From positions 62,001 to 126,000 of the forward strand of contig NZ_MUNM01000088.1 in assembly GCF_002286815.1 (NCBI RefSeq): 64,000 bases of DNA. The letters are read 5' to 3'. Positions 53,361 to 62,894 of the stretch are shown here, one piece after another. The notes below the pieces were generated by a model that did no database searches, was not told the origin of the DNA, and saw only the letters and a program-made list of their open reading frames with translations. The translations under genes and the position numbers were made by a program. Every line of letters starts with the position of its first letter. Position 1 is the first letter of the stretch. Source of the DNA: Pseudomonas sp. PICF141. Its GTDB lineage: Bacteria > Pseudomonadota > Gammaproteobacteria > Pseudomonadales > Pseudomonadaceae.

Positions 53361-53885
53361 ATGCCTGTCGATTCCGTTATTACCCTCGAACGCTTCAGCG
53401 AATCCCACATCGAGGGCATCACCGCGCTCTACAACGATCCCGCCGTGGCCCGGCAGGTGCTGCAAATGCCGTTTCAGTCCACCGAGGTCTGGCGCCAACG
53501 CCTGATGGCGGACAACGAGCGCGCGGTGAAACTGGTGGCGCTGCACCAGGGATCGGTCATCGGCCACATTGGGCTGGAGCAGTTTTCGCGAATCCGCCGT
53601 AGCCACGCAGGCAGCTTCGGCATGGGTATCGCTGTGGCTTGGCAGGGCAAGGGTGTCGGCTCGAAACTGCTGGCGGCGGCGCTGGACGTCGCCGACAACT
53701 GGATGAACCTGCAACGGGTAGAACTTTCGGTGTACGCCGACAACGAAGCGGCCATCGGCCTGTACCGCAAATTCGGTTTCGAGACCGAAGGCCTGTTTCG
53801 TGATTACGCCGTGCGTGACGGTCGGCTGGTCGATACCCTGAGCATGGCGCGCCTGCGTCGCACCCCCGAGGCCCAGTGTCGGTAA
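53361..53885 (+). CDS. GNAT family N-acetyltransferase
   Basis: A 174-residue acetyltransferase of the YhhY/RimI-like type. GMGIAVAWQGKGVGSKLLAAALD carries the Q-G-K-G-V-G acetyl-CoA loop; LQRVELSVYADNEAAIGLYRKFGFETEG is the C-terminal block. Resembles proteins acting on amino acids. ATG 53361. Preceded by the LysR gene, but the 84-base gap suggests its own promoter. Confidence 0.88.
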   Translation: MPVDSVITLERFSESHIEGITALYNDPAVARQVLQMPFQSTEVWRQRLMADNERAVKLVALHQGSVIGHIGLEQFSRIRRSHAGSFGMGIAVAWQGKGVGSKLLAAALDVADNWMNLQRVELSVYADNEAAIGLYRKFGFETEGLFRDYAVRDGRLVDTLSMARLRRTPEAQCR

Positions 53886-53899
53886 GTCAAGGCGCAGAA

Positions 53900-53993
53900 C
53901 CTGTGGGAGCGTGGCTTGCCCGCGAAGAATTCATCGCGGTTTTTCAGGTATTACGCGTTATCGTTCTTCGCGGGCAAGCCACGCTCCCACAGG
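53900..53993. repeat. REP inverted pair (CCTGTGGGAGCGTGGCTTGC family)
   Basis: Arms 53900-53929 and 53964-53993 are exact reverse complements over 30 bases. It separates convergent genes. Confidence 0.88.
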
Positions 53994-54047
53994 ATATTCG
54001 TCGCTCAAATTTCTTGACTTACCGGCATTAGGCCAAAGCCGATTGAG

Positions 54048-54740
54048 TCAGTCACCCAACGCAAACGCCACCACCGCCTGCGCATGCAGTTCGGTGGTGT
54101 CGAGCAAGGGCAGGGCGCTGTGCTGGGGTTTGATCAGCAGGCCGATTTCGGTGCAGCCGAGAATGATCGCCTGCGCGCCACGCTCGGTCAGCGACTCGAT
54201 CACCCGTTGATAGACCTGGCGTGACGCCTCGCTGATCACCCCGACGCACAACTCGTCATAGATGATCCGGTGCACGGCCAGACGTTCATCAGCCTCCGGT
54301 ACCAGCACCGTCAGGCCCTTGGCCGTCAGACGTGCCTTGAGAAAGTCTTGCTCCATGGTGAACGCAGTGCCCAGCAAACCCACGCGCAGCGCACCGGTGT
54401 CCAGTGCCGCCTGACCCGCCGGGTCGGCAATGTGCAGGAACGGAATATCGATCGCGGCCTGAATCTGCCCGGCCACCTTGTGCATGGTGTTGGTACACAG
54501 CACCACGCACTCGGCGCCACCCGCCTGCAGACGCTGGGCCGCATCCACCAGAATCGCCGCCGCCTCGTCCCAGCGCCCGGCATGCTGGGCCTGTTCGACC
54601 GGGCCAAAGTCGACGCTGTACATCAACAGTTTCGCCGAGCGTAATGGCCCGAGGCGGTCACGTACCTGCTGGTTGATGAGACGGTAATACTCGGCGCTGG
54701 ACTCCCAGCTCATGCCGCCGATAAGGCCGATGGTGCGCAT
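54048..54740 (-). CDS. Aspartate/glutamate racemase family protein (YgeA-like)
   Basis: A 230-residue two-domain racemase. Catalytic cysteines C82 (LCTNTMHK) and C196 (LGCTEIGLL) are in the positions of the YgeA broad-specificity amino acid racemase. N-terminus IGLIGGMSWESSAEYY is typical. PLP-independent. Alone on its strand, divergent from 54944. Confidence 0.9.
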   Translation of the reverse strand: MRTIGLIGGMSWESSAEYYRLINQQVRDRLGPLRSAKLLMYSVDFGPVEQAQHAGRWDEAAAILVDAAQRLQAGGAECVVLCTNTMHKVAGQIQAAIDIPFLHIADPAGQAALDTGALRVGLLGTAFTMEQDFLKARLTAKGLTVLVPEADERLAVHRIIYDELCVGVISEASRQVYQRVIESLTERGAQAIILGCTEIGLLIKPQHSALPLLDTTELHAQAVVAFALGD

Positions 54741-54943
54741 GTTGTACTCCTGTGAATGGCAAACCCTTGCGAGAGCGGTCTTGGTTCGAGAATATCCCGT
54801 GAGCTTCTTGGCAATCTATCAGGAAATTTCATGTCCACCCGGGCATGACCCTCAATACCGTTCACGCTTTTAGTCGTACGCCTGTGGCGCGCATCTGCCA
54901 TGCTCAAAGGCCGCAGCAACGCTTCAACCAAAGGAACACCGCA

Positions 54944-55438
54944 ATGGACGACGTACAGCAACTGGGTGAGATGCTTCGCCACTATGCAGAAAGCGAAGCG
55001 CACAAGAAGCAACTGTTTGAGTCGCAATCGGCCGTGTGGGCGACGCGCATTGGTGAGTTGTTCGATCAGATCCAGCAGTGGCTGGCACCGGTGCTGGCGC
55101 CGAATTTGCTGGAGGTGAGTCGCGAGGCGTATGTGGCGTCCGGGCCGAGCGTGCCACTTGAAACATCGCCGTTCAAGACCGAGAAGCTGAGCGTGGTGAT
55201 CGCCGGTAAACCGGTGGAGTTCGTGCCGGACGTGATGGGCCCGGGTGGGCAGATTTCCCTGGCCGTAATGGGCTTGACCGCCGCGCGTTATGGCAGCATT
55301 TCGCTGGTGTGCCTGCCGCCCTCCAGCAATTGGCAGTGGCGCAAGACCAATGGCTTGAAAGACCCGGACACCTTTGCCTTCGATGCGAACTTCCTGGCGC
55401 AGCAACTGCAGAGCCTGATTCCCCGCGAGCGCGGCTGA
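54944..55438 (+). CDS. Conserved hypothetical protein
   Basis: A 164-residue soluble protein. The first 50 residues are helical (DDVQQLGEMLRHYAESEAHK); the rest is a mixed domain with FKTEKLSVVIAGKPVEFVPD and SLVCLPPSSNWQWRKTNG. The ATG at 54944 has AAAGGA at 54930-54935, better than upstream in-frame starts. I recognise no family. Confidence 0.65.
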   Translation: MDDVQQLGEMLRHYAESEAHKKQLFESQSAVWATRIGELFDQIQQWLAPVLAPNLLEVSREAYVASGPSVPLETSPFKTEKLSVVIAGKPVEFVPDVMGPGGQISLAVMGLTAARYGSISLVCLPPSSNWQWRKTNGLKDPDTFAFDANFLAQQLQSLIPRERG

Positions 55439-55451
55439 ATTCTCTGAGCAT

Positions 55452-55482
55452 GATCGTTCCCACGCAGAGCGTGGGAACGATC
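55452..55482. repeat. Perfect 31-bp palindrome (GATCGTTCCCACGC family)
   Basis: Two 14-base arms GATCGTTCCCACGC / GCGTGGGAACGATC with an AGA loop. It is the minimal form of the family seen at 1668 and 27097, placed between convergent genes where it could terminate both. Confidence 0.85.
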
Positions 55483-55494
55483 ATTGAGGGTGCC

Positions 55495-55716
55495 TCAGAT
55501 TTCGAGATTGCCCCAACCCGGCTTCACCTCTTGCGGCGCCACCGCCTTCACGGTCTTGCCCGTCGCCAATTCCACCCGCCGCGCCACCTCCGGGTCATCG
55601 GCGAACGGAATCAGGCTGGCATCGTCCAGGCTCTCGGCCGTCTGCTGTTTCAGGCTGTACTCGACCGCCAGCCAAAGCCCCAGAACACCCAATAGATTCA
55701 ACGTCATCTCGATCAT
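55495..55716 (-). CDS. Small membrane protein next to CcoN4
   Basis: A 73-residue protein with one N-terminal membrane helix (MTLNLLGVLGLWLAVEYSL, about 4-22) and a polar tail (PFADDPEVARRVELATGKTV). It follows the orphan ccoN by 15 bases in the same direction, as PA4134 follows PA4133 in PAO1 by memory. It may be an accessory subunit of an oxidase containing CcoN4. Confidence 0.65.
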   Translation of the reverse strand: MIEMTLNLLGVLGLWLAVEYSLKQQTAESLDDASLIPFADDPEVARRVELATGKTVKAVAPQEVKPGWGNLEI

Positions 55717-55731
55717 GTCGGGCTCCCTGCC

Positions 55732-57159
55732 TCAGGCAATCTGCGCTTGAAGTTCAGCCATTTTCACGTCCGCCACCCGCACCGTGCGCCAGGTGTTGTA
55801 GGCCATCAGCAACATGCCGCTGAGGAAAAACACCCCGCCGACAAAACGCACCACAAACCCCGGATGACTGGCCTGCAAGGCTTCGACGAAGGAGTAGGTC
55901 AGGGTGCCGTCGTCATTGATCGCGCGCCACATCAAACCCTGGGTGATGCCATTGACCCACATGGACGCGATGTACAGCACAGTGCCGATGGTCGCGAGCC
56001 AGAAGTGTGCGTTGATCAGGCCGATGCTGTGCATCTGCGGGCGGCCGAAGACTTTCGGGACCATGTGGTAGACGGCGCCGAAGGTGATCATCGCCACCCA
56101 GCCCAAAGCCCCGGCATGCACGTGGCCGATGGTCCAGTCGGTGTAGTGGGAGAGGGCGTTCACCGTCTTGATCGCCATCATCGGCCCTTCAAAGGTCGAC
56201 ATGCCGTAGAAGGCCAGTGACAGCACCAGAAAGCGCAGGATCGGGTCGCTGCGCAACTTATGCCAGGCGCCCGAGAGCGTCATCATGCCGTTGATCATGC
56301 CGCCCCAGCTCGGCGCCAACAGGATCAGCGACATCGCCATGCCCAGCGACTGTGCCCAGTCTGGCAAGGCGGTGTAGTGCAAATGGTGTGGGCCGGCCCA
56401 GATGTACAGGGTGATCAGAGCCCAGAAATGCACGATCGACAAGCGATAGGAATACACCGGCCGATTGACCTGTTTCGGCACGAAGTAATACATCATTCCA
56501 AGGAAGCCGGTGGTCAGGAAGAACCCCACCGCGTTATGCCCGTACCACCACTGAACCATGGCGTCGGTGGCCCCGGAATACACCGGATACGATTTGAACC
56601 AGTCCACCGGGATCGACAGGTGATTGACCACGTGCAGCATGGCGATCACCACGATGAATGCGCCGAAAAACCAGTTGCCGACGTAGATGTGTCTGGTCTT
56701 GCGTTGCACCACCGTGGTGAAGAACACGATGGCGTAAGCGACCCAGACCAGCGTCATCCATACCGCGCCGCTGAATTCGATCTCGGCGTATTCCTTGGTG
56801 GTGGTGTAGCCCAGCGGCAGGCTGATCAGCATTACCACGATCACCGATTGCCAGCCCCAGAAGGTGAACGCGGCAAGCTTGTCGGAATACAGCCGCACCT
56901 GACAGGTGCGTTGCACCGCGTAGTAACTGGCGGCGAATTGCGCGCTGCCGGCAAAGCCGAAAATTACCAGGCTGGTGTGCAGTGGACGCAAGCGGCCGAA
57001 GGTGGTCCATGGCAGGTCGAGGTTCATCTCGGGCCATACCAGTTGCGAGGCGATCCACACCCCCATCGCCATCCCGACAACACCCCAGACGATGGTTGCC
57101 ACGACGAATTGGCGAACGACCTTGTAGTTATAGGCCTGTCCGATTGTTGCTGTGCTCAT
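55732..57159 (-). CDS. ccoN4: Orphan cbb3 cytochrome c oxidase catalytic subunit
   Basis: A 475-residue twelve-helix haem-copper oxidase subunit. All ligands of P. stutzeri CcoN are present with a +1 offset: H61 and H348 (low-spin haem b), H346 (haem b3), H208, H258 and H259 (CuB), and the cross-linked tyrosine equivalent Y252. No ccoO, ccoP or ccoQ is in the window, so it must use subunits encoded elsewhere, as P. aeruginosa CcoN4 does. Start at 57159 (MSTATIGQAYNYKVV). No TTGAT-N4-ATCAA ANR box was seen upstream. Confidence 0.88.
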   Translation of the reverse strand: MSTATIGQAYNYKVVRQFVVATIVWGVVGMAMGVWIASQLVWPEMNLDLPWTTFGRLRPLHTSLVIFGFAGSAQFAASYYAVQRTCQVRLYSDKLAAFTFWGWQSVIVVMLISLPLGYTTTKEYAEIEFSGAVWMTLVWVAYAIVFFTTVVQRKTRHIYVGNWFFGAFIVVIAMLHVVNHLSIPVDWFKSYPVYSGATDAMVQWWYGHNAVGFFLTTGFLGMMYYFVPKQVNRPVYSYRLSIVHFWALITLYIWAGPHHLHYTALPDWAQSLGMAMSLILLAPSWGGMINGMMTLSGAWHKLRSDPILRFLVLSLAFYGMSTFEGPMMAIKTVNALSHYTDWTIGHVHAGALGWVAMITFGAVYHMVPKVFGRPQMHSIGLINAHFWLATIGTVLYIASMWVNGITQGLMWRAINDDGTLTYSFVEALQASHPGFVVRFVGGVFFLSGMLLMAYNTWRTVRVADVKMAELQAQIA

Positions 57160-57565
57160 GGTCAGTTCTTCCACGGTTGCAAAGACTTGCCAGGCCACCC
57201 GGTCTGGCATGCCATGAACTGTAGAAACCCTGCCGCAAACAAAACAGGCTCAGAAAAACCGAGTTTATGCGGATCAGGTACGAGGCCAGCCTGCGGCCAT
57301 AGGCCGCGCTCCTGATACGGTTTCCTGGTGTTTGGCTGAATCTGTAACGTGCAGCGCGGCCCGTGGCGAGGGGGCTTGCCCCGTTGGGCGGCGAAGCAGC
57401 CCCAGAATCTCTGGTGTGCCAAAGATTTTGTGAGTGCTGCGCACTCAAACGGGGGCAAGCGCCTCGCCACAAGGTTCTTCCTGGCTGGTTTTTCTGCTTG
57501 GGCCACTGATGGCATTTTGGTAGAGTCCGCGCCTCTTAGGGAGTCAGCAAAGAAAGGAGTCTGGT
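57160..57565. other. Intergenic region with REP element
   Basis: About 400 bases between divergent genes, containing the 57361-57472 REP pair. I see no gene; small ORFs follow the repeat. Confidence 0.6.
57361..57472. repeat. REP inverted pair (TGTGGCGAGGGGGCTTGCCC family)
   Basis: CGTGGCGAGGGGGCTTGCCC faces GGGGGCAAGCGCCTCGCCAC, with an internal stem around AGTGCTGCGCACT. Confidence 0.82.
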
Positions 57566-58534
57566 GTGAGCGTGGGCAAGAAGGTTTTAGGGCTTTTCGC
57601 GTTGCTGCTGATGGCGGCCCTGTGGGGCAGTTACTTTTATGTGTTCAAAGAGAACCGCAACGGCCAGCTCGGGGAGACGTTCAGCAGCTACGCCTGGTGC
57701 GGCACGCCGCCGGCCAGCGATGCCACCGGCTCGGGCAAGGATCGACTGTCGCTGCACATCACCAACAACGTTCATGGCCAGTTCATGCTCTCGGGCGCGG
57801 TGATCGTCTCCGAGCGAACCTTTGATCGTTATGACCTGGGCCGCAACGAACTGCGGCTGCGCATGGAACCCCTGCAGTGGTCTTATGGCATTGCGCCGAT
57901 CCTCATGGAACAGGTCAAGATCAAGCCCCTGAGCCGTAATTTGTCTTCGACCAACAAAAGTGCCTACGCCGAACTTGAATCCCGGCCCATCGGGGTCTTG
58001 GGGCGGTCGACGGACTTTCCGTTCGACACCTATCGCTACGGCTACAAACCGGTGCTGTACATCCTCAAAGGCAATGAACGCATTGACCTGAAGTTCAGGC
58101 ACATCACCACGGGCATGGAGATGTCGAACACCTTTACGCCGATCCAGAAGTACAACCGGGTCGAATACATCAACGAGAAAAATTCATTGATTCGCGAAGA
58201 GGATTACAAGCCCTACGGCGCCAACGAATGCGCGTTCAGTGTCGAGCGCAAGGGCTCGTTCAAGGTGATTGTGCTGCTGTTGCTGCTGGTGATGTGCCTG
58301 CCGCTGCTGCACGTGTTTTATCGCGATGAGCCGGGCATCGATTTTCTCGCCACGCTGGTGAGTATTGGTGCGATCCGGGTGTTTCTGGTGGGGCCGTTGA
58401 ACGACTTTCAGCTGTACAGCATCGACTTCCTGTTCGCGGCGGTGATCATCCTCGTGGGCACGGTGTCGTTGATCAAGGCGATGCGGGCCAATAGTCGGCG
58501 GGAACTGGCGGCGAGAAGCGGATCTTCGTGGTGA
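57566..58534 (+). CDS. Membrane protein of unknown function
   Basis: A 322-residue protein starting with GTG (AGGAG at 57555-57559, six-base spacing). One N-terminal helix (LGLFALLLMAALWGSYFYVF), a periplasmic domain of about 200 residues with cysteines near 45 and 226, then three or four C-terminal helices (VIVLLLLLVMCLPLLHVFY onward). No family recognised. Alone between REP elements. Confidence 0.7.
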   Translation: MSVGKKVLGLFALLLMAALWGSYFYVFKENRNGQLGETFSSYAWCGTPPASDATGSGKDRLSLHITNNVHGQFMLSGAVIVSERTFDRYDLGRNELRLRMEPLQWSYGIAPILMEQVKIKPLSRNLSSTNKSAYAELESRPIGVLGRSTDFPFDTYRYGYKPVLYILKGNERIDLKFRHITTGMEMSNTFTPIQKYNRVEYINEKNSLIREEDYKPYGANECAFSVERKGSFKVIVLLLLLVMCLPLLHVFYRDEPGIDFLATLVSIGAIRVFLVGPLNDFQLYSIDFLFAAVIILVGTVSLIKAMRANSRRELAARSGSSW

Positions 58535-58582
58535 TTGACCAGGTTTTTTCCAGGTGAGGTTTTGCGTTGTTTTAGCTGATGT

Positions 58583-58675
58583 CTTCGCGGGCGAGCCTCG
58601 CTCCTGCGGGCTGCGGGTTGTATGCATTCCTGCCAACCACCCCAATCTTGCAGGAGCGAGGCTTGCCCGCGAAGG
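58583..58675. repeat. REP inverted pair, imperfect
   Basis: CTTCGCGGGCGAGCCTCGCT faces GCAGGAGCGAGGCTTGCCCG-CGAAG. Confidence 0.82.
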
Positions 58676-58820
58676 GGCCTTTGAATATTGCCGCAATCAC
58701 TTCAACGGCCGTAACAATGGATGAATATTGTATGTTTCGATAACAAAACGCCCAGTATTGGCTATACCTTTAATTCCCATATGCCATATTGTTGCCGGCC
58801 TTCTGACAGGAGTTACAAGC

Positions 58821-59498
58821 ATGAAGCTTGCGTTAATGATGAGCACCCTGTGCATCGCCTCTATCGGAGTGGTGGGTTGCTCCAGCAAAGTCGTCGAGCC
58901 AGACCAGTATTCCGGCTTTCTCAAGGACTACAGTCAGCTGAAGGAGGCCAAGTCGCCATCGGGCGCCGTGGTGATGCGCTGGATGGACCCCAAACTCGAT
59001 ATCAACAAATTCTCCAGTGTCTACATCGAGCCAACTCAGCTCTACCCCAAACCGCAACCGACGGTGAAAATTCCTCAGACAACCCTGAACGGCATCACCA
59101 GCTACTACGATCAAGCACTTAAACGCGAAATCGGCAGATCCCTGCCACTGGCCAGTGGTCCCGGCCCTGGTGTGATGGTGGTGCGTGCGGCGATCACCGC
59201 CGTCAGCAGCAAGACCGAAGGCCTCAAGCCTTATGAAGTCATCCCGATTGCCCTCGTGGCAGCGGCAGTCAGCACGGCCACCGGCATTCGAGACCAGGAA
59301 ACCGATCTGGCCACCGAAGCCGTGTTTCTCGATGGCGGCAACAACAAAGTCCTTGCCCAGGTCGTGCGCAAGGGCACCGGCAAACCGCTGGAAAACTCAG
59401 ACCAGGTGATGAAGCCCAACGACGTGAAAAACGTGATCGATGGTTGGGCGTCGGACCTGCATCAGTCGTATCTGAAACTCAAGTCCACGTCCAAATAA
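58821..59498 (+). CDS. DUF3313 family lipoprotein
   Basis: A 225-residue lipoprotein with lipobox V-V-G-C20 after MKLALMMSTLCIASIGV. The body has the DUF3313 pattern FSSVYIEPTQLYP, ITSYYDQALKREIG and a central small-residue stretch ALVAAAVSTATGIR. Function unknown. ATG 58821 follows CAGGAG with nine-base spacing; the longer open frame from 58728 lacks a signal sequence. Confidence 0.82.
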   Translation: MKLALMMSTLCIASIGVVGCSSKVVEPDQYSGFLKDYSQLKEAKSPSGAVVMRWMDPKLDINKFSSVYIEPTQLYPKPQPTVKIPQTTLNGITSYYDQALKREIGRSLPLASGPGPGVMVVRAAITAVSSKTEGLKPYEVIPIALVAAAVSTATGIRDQETDLATEAVFLDGGNNKVLAQVVRKGTGKPLENSDQVMKPNDVKNVIDGWASDLHQSYLKLKSTSK

Positions 59499-59520
59499 TG
59501 CGGCGGGGCTGAGGGCCTCT

Positions 59521-59612
59521 TCGCGAGCAGGCTCGCTCCCACACTGGATCTGCTGTGAGCACATTATTTGTGAACACCAGCGATCAAATGCGGGAGCGAG
59601 CCTGCTCGCGAT
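59521..59612. repeat. REP inverted pair (GGGAGCGAGCCTGCTCGCGA family)
   Basis: TCGCGAGCAGGCTCGCTCCC and its exact reverse complement, about 50 bases apart, between convergent genes. Confidence 0.85.
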
Positions 59613-59675
59613 AGCCGTCTCCCGGTAACGCCAAATCCCTCAGCAATTCCGATACTCCGCGTAGGTGTGTCAGAT

Positions 59676-60101
59676 TCAGTGCTTCTTCGCCTGCGCACGT
59701 ACTCGTTCTTCCTGCTCGCGCAACTGCGGTGTGAATTCGGCCCCGAAGTCTTCGGCCTCGTACACCTGGCGAATCTCGATCTCGGCTTCTGTGCCCGGCA
59801 TCGGGTTGGGGCAGCGCTTGACCCACTCGATCGCTTCCTCTTTGGACTTCACCTGCCACAACCAGTAGCCAGCGATTAGCTCCTTGGTTTCGGCGAACGG
59901 TCCGTCGATCACCGTACGCTCGTCACCCGAAAAACGGACGCGGGCACCTTTGCTACTGGGCTGCAGGCCGTCGCAATCGATGAGGATCCCGGCCTTGGCC
60001 AGTTCCTCGTTGAAGTTGCCCATCGCGGTCATCAGTTCTTCGCTGGGCATCACACCCGCCTCGGAATCGGGGCTGGCTTTCACAATGATCATGAATCGCA
60101 T
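59676..60101 (-). CDS. YciI/DGPF family protein
   Basis: A 141-residue protein of the YCII-related family: MRFMIIVKASPDSEAG at the start and the DGPFAETKELIAGYWLWQVK block that names the group. ATG at 60101; a longer frame to 60176 lacks the conserved start. Often neighbours ECF sigma factors, but none is here. Function unknown. Confidence 0.85.
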   Translation of the reverse strand: MRFMIIVKASPDSEAGVMPSEELMTAMGNFNEELAKAGILIDCDGLQPSSKGARVRFSGDERTVIDGPFAETKELIAGYWLWQVKSKEEAIEWVKRCPNPMPGTEAEIEIRQVYEAEDFGAEFTPQLREQEERVRAQAKKH

Positions 60102-60210
60102 GGTTTTGTCTCCGCTGAATGTGAGTGACTCACGGTCTAGTCGAATGGTAGTCGCCCGAATCGACACTCCTTCCAACGAAAGACCGCAAAAGAATCGGAT
60201 TTGTTACCTG

Positions 60211-60287
60211 TGAGGGTGATTGATTCCCTCAAATAGCACCTCGTTTTAAATCGACACCGATAACTATGTACCGCACCTGACTGCGGT
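60211..60287 (+). promoter_or_regulatory. Bacteriocin upstream region with two inverted repeats
   Basis: TGAGGG...CCCTCA (60211-60216 and 60226-60231, nine-base centre) and ACCGCA...TGCGGT (60270-60275 and 60282-60287). Either could be an operator; the second lies 41 bases before the toxin ATG. I see no standard SOS box and no clear PrtN P-box repeat array. Confidence 0.35.
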
Positions 60288-60327
60288 TGCATCGACAGGC
60301 TGTGCCCTACAGACAAGGAGAGACTGT

Positions 60328-62894
60328 ATGGCACAAAACACATTGAACGATGAATCGACAGGGGAAGTTGTTATCAAGCCGGGACCCTCATCCTCGGGCA
60401 GCGTTTTTAGCGTCGGCGGAGGGGTTTCAGGCGGATTCGGCGGTACGAGCAGCAGGAAGAGAAAAAGGGCCCGCAAACGGGCTATGGAAGCGCATCGCCA
60501 AGCACAAGAAAAAGCGCGTGTGCAGGCTCAAGCCGAGGCCGCACGAGCGCAAGCTGCTGCCGCACAAGCTCAGGAAGAGGCCCGCGTCCAGGCTCTTCAC
60601 CAGTTTCTGGCGGGGCTGGCGCAGCGTCATGACGCCATCCGAGCCGAAGTGGATCGTCGCTTCGCCGAGACGGCCGCACAACTCAAGCCATCCCTTGAGC
60701 GCGAAATCTCGGCGGCGCGACGGGCGCCCAACAGCGACTCGAGCGAGCGCTGGCAGCTTTATCTGATCACCAAGGAAAAAAACGAAATCGACGGGCTCAT
60801 CGCCCGCAAGACCGCTGAGCTCAATGCAAAAAACGCGGTTGCCCGGTCCTTCGATGGGCACGATCCATTTACCCGCACCTCGGATGATTACCTGACGCGA
60901 TTGGGGGCGTTCGGTCAGGCGCTCAATGACGGTCACCAAATTTGGGAAAACGCCTACAACGCGGCCCATGAAGCGCGGTTGCTGACATCGCAAATCAATG
61001 CGCTTACGGATAAATCCAATGCGCTGGCCAAGTATCACGCCGAGCAGACGGTTGTCTGGCGCGAGAGGGAAGCCGTATGGGAGGCCCAGCGTCAGTACGC
61101 CGAGCAGCGTGAAGCGCGTATTCGCTTCAAGCAGCAGGCCGATGAAGATGCGCGCATAGAACGGGTCCGGCAGGCCAATACGCTGACGGCTCCCGTTACT
61201 TCGGTTACCGCTGGCGGGATGGTTTTGACGCGTGACGGCGCATTCGTGGCGCGGCAAGCGGCGGCAGCGCTTGAGGCGGCGGTCCAGTCTGCCGTCAACA
61301 CCCTCATCGATTTCGGACGCATTGCTGCAAAAACGGGGCCGGTGTTCGTCACCGCGATGGTGTATTCGCCCACCCTCGGTCATGGCGAGTTGAGCCCTGA
61401 GCAACGTCGGCGTTTGTTCCAGGCTGTCGCCATTCCTGCGCAAGCGCTGGGGCTTTCCGATGGTCGAGCACTGCAATCGATTGCTGATTCCGGTGGCTCG
61501 GTGGAGGCGGCATACCGGCTCAAACCCGAAGCCGTGCCGGAGGGCACCGCCATCATTGCTGTCACTACGGGCGATGAGATTGATGCTGATGTGCCGGTCA
61601 TCAATGCGGTACTTGACCCGCTGACCGGGTTCTACAACGCACAGATCCCCGGATTCCCGACCAGGCACCTTCAATTCGCGCCGAACGCTGCCGCTCAGGC
61701 TGCCACGACGAGCCAGGCGGGGCTGGCGATGTTGACGCCGCAGATCCAGGACATCCCGGCGGGTGTCGATCTGCGCATTCAGGACTGCATTGTTTGCGTA
61801 CCGGGCCTGCCGCCGACGTACCTGTCCTTCAATCTGCCACCCATGGGCTCGGGCATCGTCACCGGAAACGGTCAACCGGCCACGGCTGACTGGTGGAAAA
61901 CGGCGAGCAAGGAGACGGGCGCAGCGATTCCGACGCAAGTCGGCGATCAGTTTCGAGGTCGCGAAATCAACTCGTTCGAGGCGTTTGATCAAGCGCTGTG
62001 GCGAACGCTGGGCGAGCACCCGGCGCTCGTTAGCCGTTTTGATGGGGTGAACAAAAAGCGCATCGAACAAGGCTTCGCGCCGTACGCGCCGAAAAGCACC
62101 TGGGTCGGTGAGCGACGCGAGTTCGAACTGCGCTATCAGGAGCGGGCAGAGCTCGGCGCCAATCCTTTCAACCTCGACAAAATCAGCATTACCACGCCGC
62201 AAAGCATCCAGGGACGGCTGGGGATCACTCCTGCGGTCCTGCCCTGGCCGATTCGTCCGGTCGGCGGCGGAACCTGGACACCTCTGGTTCCGCCGGGTAT
62301 CGAACACCTGGGTCCTACAACCTCACCGGTGAAACCGTCGATTCCAGCGGTTTATCCCGGCAGACCGATCATCCCGGTCCTACCGCAAAACGAGACGTTT
62401 CCGGCTGTTGACGAAGGGCTGATGGGTGCCAATATTCCTGGGTACCCGGCGGATATGGAATTGCCTTCGTCGGATGTCCTGTTTCTGGATCGGCGTGATG
62501 ATCCTGGTGTGGCGATGGGGGGGTTGGGCAGTCGGTTTCAGGAATATGGTTGGGGGATGCGGCACGAGCGGAGGGGGCGCCGATTCCCGAGCAGATCGCG
62601 GATAAGTTGCGGTCGATGGAGTTTCGTAATTTCCATGGATTCAGGCGGGCGTTTTGGAGGGCTGTTGCGGCGGATGTGGAATTGAGTCAGCAGTTTAGTA
62701 AATCTAATTTGGACAGAATGCGAGATGGGTCTGCACCTTTTTCGGTCCTTGTGGATCAAGTTGGGGGGCGTAAGGCTTTCGAACTCCATCATCAGGTAGA
62801 AATTTCGAAAGGTGGGGATGTTTACGGTTTGGATAATATTTCGGTAATGACTCCGAAACGTCATATTCATCTGCACAAGGAGAATAATCAATGA
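60328..62894 (+). pseudogene. S-type pyocin-like DNase bacteriocin, frameshifted before the HNH domain
   Basis: An open frame to 62685 gives 785 residues, of which 743 are toxin sequence. Domains: Gly-rich start, basic and Ala/Gln-rich helices (about 42-280), S-type pyocin translocation-like domain (about 345-512, PVINAVLDPLTGFYNAQIPG), a catalytically dead HNH-like domain (about 521-630) and a Pro-rich linker. The active DNase domain (GAPIPEQIADKLR, then FELHHQVEISKGGDVY and TPKRHIHLH) is in the -1 frame from 62556. Losing one G from a G6 run (now G5, 62552-62556) explains the break; restored, the toxin would be about 855 residues. Immunity follows by ATGA overlap. Could be a sequencing error. 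Confidence 0.85.

Noticed and set aside
60300..60312. LexA SOS box (CTGT...ACAG) before the bacteriocin
   Set aside because: The two halves are separated by five bases; a LexA box needs eight.
62550..62894. The DNase domain as a stand-alone HNH protein starting at TTG 62550
   Set aside because: No Shine-Dalgarno in the preceding coding sequence, and the start falls at the homopolymer where the toxin frame breaks; a frameshifted single gene explains it better.
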